Origin: Ignavibacteriota bacterium
GTDB taxonomy: Bacteria > Bacteroidota > Ignavibacteria > Ignavibacteriales > Melioribacteraceae
Reading direction: 5' to 3'
NCBI GenBank assembly: GCA_016713565.1
Contig: JADJOX010000003.1
Coordinates: 310,001-374,000, forward strand
Length of the DNA stretch: 64,000 nucleotides
Shown here: in pieces, positions 60,647 to 64,000 of the stretch
How positions within the stretch are numbered: position 1 is the stretch's first letter
Layout: each line of letters starts with the position of its first letter
Position numbers and translations under genes: made by a program
Notes under the pieces: model-generated
What the model saw: the letters and a program-made list of their open reading frames with translations, nothing else
What the model was told of the DNA's origin: nothing
Database searches by the model: none

Positions 60647-61852
60647 ATGAGTAATATTAACAAAATCAAAGGAACAATTGGAATTCTTACTGGAGGCGGA
60701 GATGTTCCGGGATTAAATCCGGCAATCCGTGCAGTAACAATTCGCGCAATACGTGAAGGATACCGTGTTGTTGGAATTCGCCGTGGTTGGGGTGGAATGA
60801 TTGATATTGTTAGAGATAAGCAATATGACAATAGTGAAAATTTCATTGAACTTTCAGAAAAGATAGTAAATAAAGCTGGAAGAACCGGCGGTACATTCTT
60901 GCATTCGTCCAGAACACGAGCTAGTCACGTTCCAAAACCGAATGTTCCCGAACACTTAAAAGACAGCTACACCAATGAAATTAATGATTTAACTCCTGAA
61001 GTAATGCAAAATATCGACTTTATGGGATTAGATTATTTAATTCCTATTGGCGGTGATGATACATTAAGTTATGGGAAACATCTTCATGACCAAGGCATGA
61101 AAGTTATTGCAATTCCAAAAACAATGGATAATGATGTTCCGGGAACAGATTATTGCATTGGATTCAGCACATGCGTAACAAGAACAATTGAATTGACACA
61201 CGCGCTCAGAACAAGTGCCGGTTCTCACGAAAGATTTTTAATAATCGAAGTTTTTGGAAGATACGCAGGATTCTCAGCATTACTGCCAACTATGGCCGGA
61301 GCTGCAGACCGCTGCGTTATTCCTGAACACAAGTTCGATGTAGAAAGATTAACAGAATTAATGGTTTACGACCGCATGAATAATCCGAGCAAATATTCAG
61401 TATGTTTGGTTTCTGAAGGTGCAATGATGCAAGAAAGTGCTGATATGACATTTGAAGATCAGGAAACAGATATGTTCGGACATAAGAAATTGGGCGGAAT
61501 TGGTGACATGGTTTCTAAAAAGATGAAAGACCTTTCTGTTAAATACAATAAAGGACATAGAGTGAATGTAATCAATCAACGTTTAGGTTATATGGTTAGA
61601 AGCGGCGACCCTGACGCGATTGATTCAATTGTACCTATGGCATACGGAAACTTAGCTTTGGATTTAGTGCTCGAAGGAACATCAGGAAGATTGGTAACTC
61701 TTAAAAACGGAAGATACGACAATGCTCCGATTGAAATTGTAACGAGTTTCAAAAAGGTAGTTGACGTTGATAAATATTATAATGTTGAACGATTAAGACC
61801 TCATTATAAGAGCTTTGAATCAAAACCATTATTTATTATGGCTAGTGATTAG
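60647..61852 (+). CDS. 6-phosphofructokinase, pyrophosphate-dependent type
   Basis: A 401-residue phosphofructokinase for the committed step of glycolysis. GILTGGGDVPGLNPAIRA (residues 12-29) forms the phosphate-donor loop. GGDDT at 135-139 has Asp where ATP-dependent enzymes have Gly (GGDGS), and PKTMDND at 157-163 has Lys where they have Gly; both mark pyrophosphate-dependent enzymes and allow the reverse reaction. SHERFLIIEVFGRYAGFSA is the substrate-binding segment. A GGAG ribosome site lies before the ATG. It is monocistronic with its own terminator. Donor choice rests on these two signature residues, which are usually reliable. Confidence 0.88.
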   Translation: MSNINKIKGTIGILTGGGDVPGLNPAIRAVTIRAIREGYRVVGIRRGWGGMIDIVRDKQYDNSENFIELSEKIVNKAGRTGGTFLHSSRTRASHVPKPNVPEHLKDSYTNEINDLTPEVMQNIDFMGLDYLIPIGGDDTLSYGKHLHDQGMKVIAIPKTMDNDVPGTDYCIGFSTCVTRTIELTHALRTSAGSHERFLIIEVFGRYAGFSALLPTMAGAADRCVIPEHKFDVERLTELMVYDRMNNPSKYSVCLVSEGAMMQESADMTFEDQETDMFGHKKLGGIGDMVSKKMKDLSVKYNKGHRVNVINQRLGYMVRSGDPDAIDSIVPMAYGNLALDLVLEGTSGRLVTLKNGRYDNAPIEIVTSFKKVVDVDKYYNVERLRPHYKSFESKPLFIMASD

Positions 61853-61875
61853 GATTTTAGCATTATGTTTAAAAC

Positions 61876-61910
61876 AAAAAGCCCAATCTCATTTAGAAAT
61901 TGGGCTTTTT
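61876..61910. terminator. bidirectional terminator between phosphofructokinase and helicase genes
   Basis: AAAAAGCCCAAT (61876-61887) pairs with ATTGGGCTTTTT (61899-61910) over an 11-nt loop region. The T run on one strand and the A run on the other let it end both the phosphofructokinase and the convergent helicase transcripts. Confidence 0.9.
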
Positions 61911-61925
61911 ATTTTTATAATAAGT

Positions 61926-63002
61926 TTAGGAAGCCAAATGTATATTCGCAAATTTTAATAAAAGAGTTTTGGTTCCTTTTTCTTCAAAAGCGATAGTTAC
62001 TTTAGTCATATCTCCAGCACCGGTAATTTTCAATACTTTTCCATTTCCGAATAATTCATGGGATATTCTGCTGCCAACTCTAAATGCCCTTCTTTCCTGG
62101 TTAAAATCGTCATAATCTTCCTGATACATTTCATCATAAAACGCCTTTCTTCTTCTTCCGCCTTTTCTTAAACTGCCTTTGTTATCGTCATCAACAGTAT
62201 CAGGATCAAGCTCATCCAAAAACCGCGACTTACTTTGATAAGCAACTTCGCCAAATCTATATCTTGATCTTGCGTACGAAATGAATACTTTTAATTGTGC
62301 TCTTGTCAATGCAACATAAAAAAGTCTTCTTTCTTCTTCAATTTTAGAATCGTTGTCGAATTTTGGATTTAACGGGAAAATATCTTCTTCGCATCCGGTT
62401 ATGAAAACAACCGGAAATTCCAAACCTTTTGCACTATGAATCGTCATTAATGTAACTGAATTGTTTTCTTCAGAATACTGATCAATTCCGGCAATGAGTG
62501 AAACTTCAGCTAAAAAGTCGTCAATAGTTGCATCTGGTTTTCCCTTAACAAACTCGGCAATTCCGCTCAATAACTCCTGAATATTTTCATATCTCTGCAT
62601 CGATTCTTGAGTATTTTCTTCCTTATAAACTTTCAGAATTCCAAGATCATCAATCAACGCGGATGTTAACTCCAAAAGTGAAAGTTCGTTTTTGAGTTTG
62701 ATGTATTTATCTAAAAGCAATTTGAACTGTTTAACATTTTTCTGAATTCTCTCTTTTACTTCAATAACTTCAAATACTCTGGACATTGTAGTAAAAAGTG
62801 AAATATTCAATTTTCTGGCAAAATCGATCATTTTGCTTATTGAGGTATTTCCTATTCCTCTTTGAGGGAAATTCATAATTCTAAGCAAACTTTCTTCATC
62901 TTCCTGATTTGCTAAAATTCTTAAATATCCAATAACGTCCTTTACTTCTTTCCTTCTATAAAATTCTACGCCGCCAATTATTTTATATGGAACTTTTTCT
63001 TT
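61926..63002 (-). CDS. UvrD/PcrA helicase, C-terminal part after a frameshift
   Basis: The C-terminal half of an SF1A helicase. The frame is open from 63002 and begins with VPYKIIGGVEFYRRKEVKD, the direct continuation of the N-terminal part at 62983-64000; its first ATG at 62888 starts mid-domain. VTLMTIHSAKGLEFPVVF (motif V) and EEERRLFYVALTRAQLKV (motif VI) are intact, and the PcrA-type C-terminal Tudor-like segment GSRISHELFGNGKVLKI follows before the stop. Losing one A, or gaining two, in the A-rich run at 62994-63004 joins both parts. Because all motifs are intact, a sequence error or a very recent mutation is more likely than an old pseudogene. Confidence 0.85.
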   Translation of the reverse strand, partial: KEKVPYKIIGGVEFYRRKEVKDVIGYLRILANQEDEESLLRIMNFPQRGIGNTSISKMIDFARKLNISLFTTMSRVFEVIEVKERIQKNVKQFKLLLDKYIKLKNELSLLELTSALIDDLGILKVYKEENTQESMQRYENIQELLSGIAEFVKGKPDATIDDFLAEVSLIAGIDQYSEENNSVTLMTIHSAKGLEFPVVFITGCEEDIFPLNPKFDNDSKIEEERRLFYVALTRAQLKVFISYARSRYRFGEVAYQSKSRFLDELDPDTVDDDNKGSLRKGGRRRKAFYDEMYQEDYDDFNQERRAFRVGSRISHELFGNGKVLKITGAGDMTKVTIAFEEKGTKTLLLKFANIHLAS

Positions 63003-64000
63003 TTAAAGCTTCTTCCAAAGCTCTTGATTGAGAATTAATTCTGTAAAGAATCGCGATATCATTTAATGGAATTTTTCGACTCGTAACTTCCTTTTTAATT
63101 TGTTTTGCGATTAAATATGCTTCGTCTTTTTCATCTGTACTTCTAATTATAGAAATATCTTCGCCTTCTTTGTTTTCTGTCCAAAGAGTTTTTTTAATTT
63201 GATTCTGATTATTTTTGATAATTGAATCGGCTGCTTTTAAGATTTTTCCAGTCGATCTGTAATTTTGCTCTAATCTAAAAGTTTTTGCTTTTGCAAAATC
63301 CTTTTCAAAATTCAGCATGTTGTTGATATCGGCGCCTCGCCAACCATATATGCTTTGGGCATCATCTCCAACCACACAAATCTTAATTTTGGGTGAAGTA
63401 ATAAGTTTCAGCAATTCGTATTGGGCTTTATTGGTATCTTGATATTCATCAACAAGAACATACTTGAATTGACTTTTATATTTTGTTAATATTCTTTGGT
63501 TTTCATTGAACAAGTCAATTGGTTTAAGAAGTAAATCATCAAAATCCATTGAATTATTTAGTTTTAGTCTTTTATTGTATTCAACGTAAACTTCAGCAAC
63601 CTTTTTTTCAATCAAATTATTCGCAATATGTTTTAAATATTCATCTGCTGAGATCATTTGATTTTTTAAAAAACTTATTTTATGCTGGACTGAATTTGCC
63701 GTTAAATTATCCAGATTAATATTTAAAGCTTGAAGACAGTTACTTACTAAAGATGTTGAGTCTTCTTTATCATAAATTGAAAAGTTAGGTTCATAACCTA
63801 TTTTATTTGCTTCAACTCTTAATACTCTTGCAAAAATTGAATGGAAAGTTCCCATCCATAATTCATTAGCTTTTGGACCAATAAGTTTTGCAATTCTTTC
63901 TTTCATTTCCTTTGCAGCTTTATTGGTAAATGTTAACGCAAGAATTGAAGATGCTTCATAACCGTTTTCTAATAGATATGCAATTTTATACGTCAATACT
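62983..64000 (-). CDS. UvrD/PcrA helicase, N-terminal part (5' end outside window)
   Basis: The N-terminal part of an SF1A DNA helicase acting in repair and replication restart. It runs off the right edge; the Walker A lies beyond the window, and the first visible residues are VLTYKIAYLLENGYE. ALTFTNKAAKEMKERI (motif Ia), VLVDEYQDTNKAQYELL (motif II), VVGDDAQSIYGWRGAD (motif III) and LEQNYRST (motif IV) are intact. The frame ends at RALEEALKRK followed by a few wrong-frame residues and a stop at 62983, exactly where the neighbouring frame takes over. No real start codon is inside the window. Confidence 0.87.
   Translation of the reverse strand, partial: VLTYKIAYLLENGYEASSILALTFTNKAAKEMKERIAKLIGPKANELWMGTFHSIFARVLRVEANKIGYEPNFSIYDKEDSTSLVSNCLQALNINLDNLTANSVQHKISFLKNQMISADEYLKHIANNLIEKKVAEVYVEYNKRLKLNNSMDFDDLLLKPIDLFNENQRILTKYKSQFKYVLVDEYQDTNKAQYELLKLITSPKIKICVVGDDAQSIYGWRGADINNMLNFEKDFAKAKTFRLEQNYRSTGKILKAADSIIKNNQNQIKKTLWTENKEGEDISIIRSTDEKDEAYLIAKQIKKEVTSRKIPLNDIAILYRINSQSRALEEALKRKSSI

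Overview
The window is AT-rich, Gram-negative DNA from a member of the Bacteroidota/Ignavibacteriota group, most likely the Ignavibacteria. The assignment rests on secreted proteins ending in a type IX secretion (T9SS) sorting tail with the NYPNPFNP signature, a PorV-like outer-membrane protein, large TonB-dependent receptors with a carboxypeptidase-regulatory-like plug extension, many lipoproteins with SCS-type lipoboxes, and several genes with weak Shine-Dalgarno signals. No rRNA, tRNA, CRISPR array, prophage or intact insertion sequence was seen.

Region 1 (1-25.2 kb, all minus strand) is a glycan or glycoside utilisation locus. In order of transcription it holds a secreted T9SS protein with a tandemly duplicated module, a parvulin lipoprotein, a TonB receptor, a PorV-like porin, a 1240-residue secreted protein, a second parvulin-like lipoprotein, then a sialidase-like protein, a ceramidase-like protein, a T9SS protein, a beta-propeller glycosidase-like gene with an apparent frameshift, two DUF1080 proteins flanking a YVTN/phosphoesterase lipoprotein, an AGE-family epimerase, a Tat-exported Gfo/Idh/MocA oxidoreductase and an MFS transporter cut by the window edge.

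Region 2 (25.4-36.7 kb) is a compact minus-strand operon of six genes: SIS isomerase (GmhA type), a PfkB-HAD fusion, GH2 exo-glucosaminidase-like enzyme, DegT/AHBA-synthase-like aminotransferase, Gfo/Idh/MocA oxidoreductase and ROK kinase. It diverges from a lacI-type regulator and an L-fucose isomerase gene. Near-identical operator sequences (consensus RCAAWCGWTTGY) lie beside plausible promoters before the operon, before lacI, before the duplicated T9SS gene at 25.1 kb and before the DUF1080-epimerase-Gfo-MFS group at 4.0 kb, so regions 1 and 2 look like one LacI-family regulon. The aminotransferase, oxidoreductase, HAD and ROK set resembles 3-amino-3-deoxyglucose (kanosamine) modules. Together with DUF1080 and Gfo enzymes, which in other bacteria act on 3-keto sugars, it suggests a pathway for 3-keto or 3-amino sugars. 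This is the best candidate for an undescribed system.

Region 3 (36.7-41.5 kb) holds a probable copper/zinc set (CDF exporter, NosA/OprC-like TonB receptor, small Cys/Met/His protein), then DUF4342, a thioredoxin-like protein and a small helical protein.

Region 4 (41.7-51.4 kb) is a DNA-repair and mutagenesis neighbourhood: a DNA polymerase III alpha subunit split into two convergent genes, a Y-family polymerase, a SpoVG-like protein, DUF72, an alkyltransferase, GxxExxY and LexA with palindromic operators, plus a decayed DUF5131 gene and dispersed repeats.

Region 5 (51.5-64 kb) contains a degenerate hybrid histidine kinase paired with a KaiC/RecA-like protein lacking a normal Walker A, a murein-peptide recycling pair, glutaredoxin with an orphan groES, a SulP transporter, a pyrophosphate-type phosphofructokinase, and a UvrD/PcrA helicase interrupted by a frameshift and cut by the window end.
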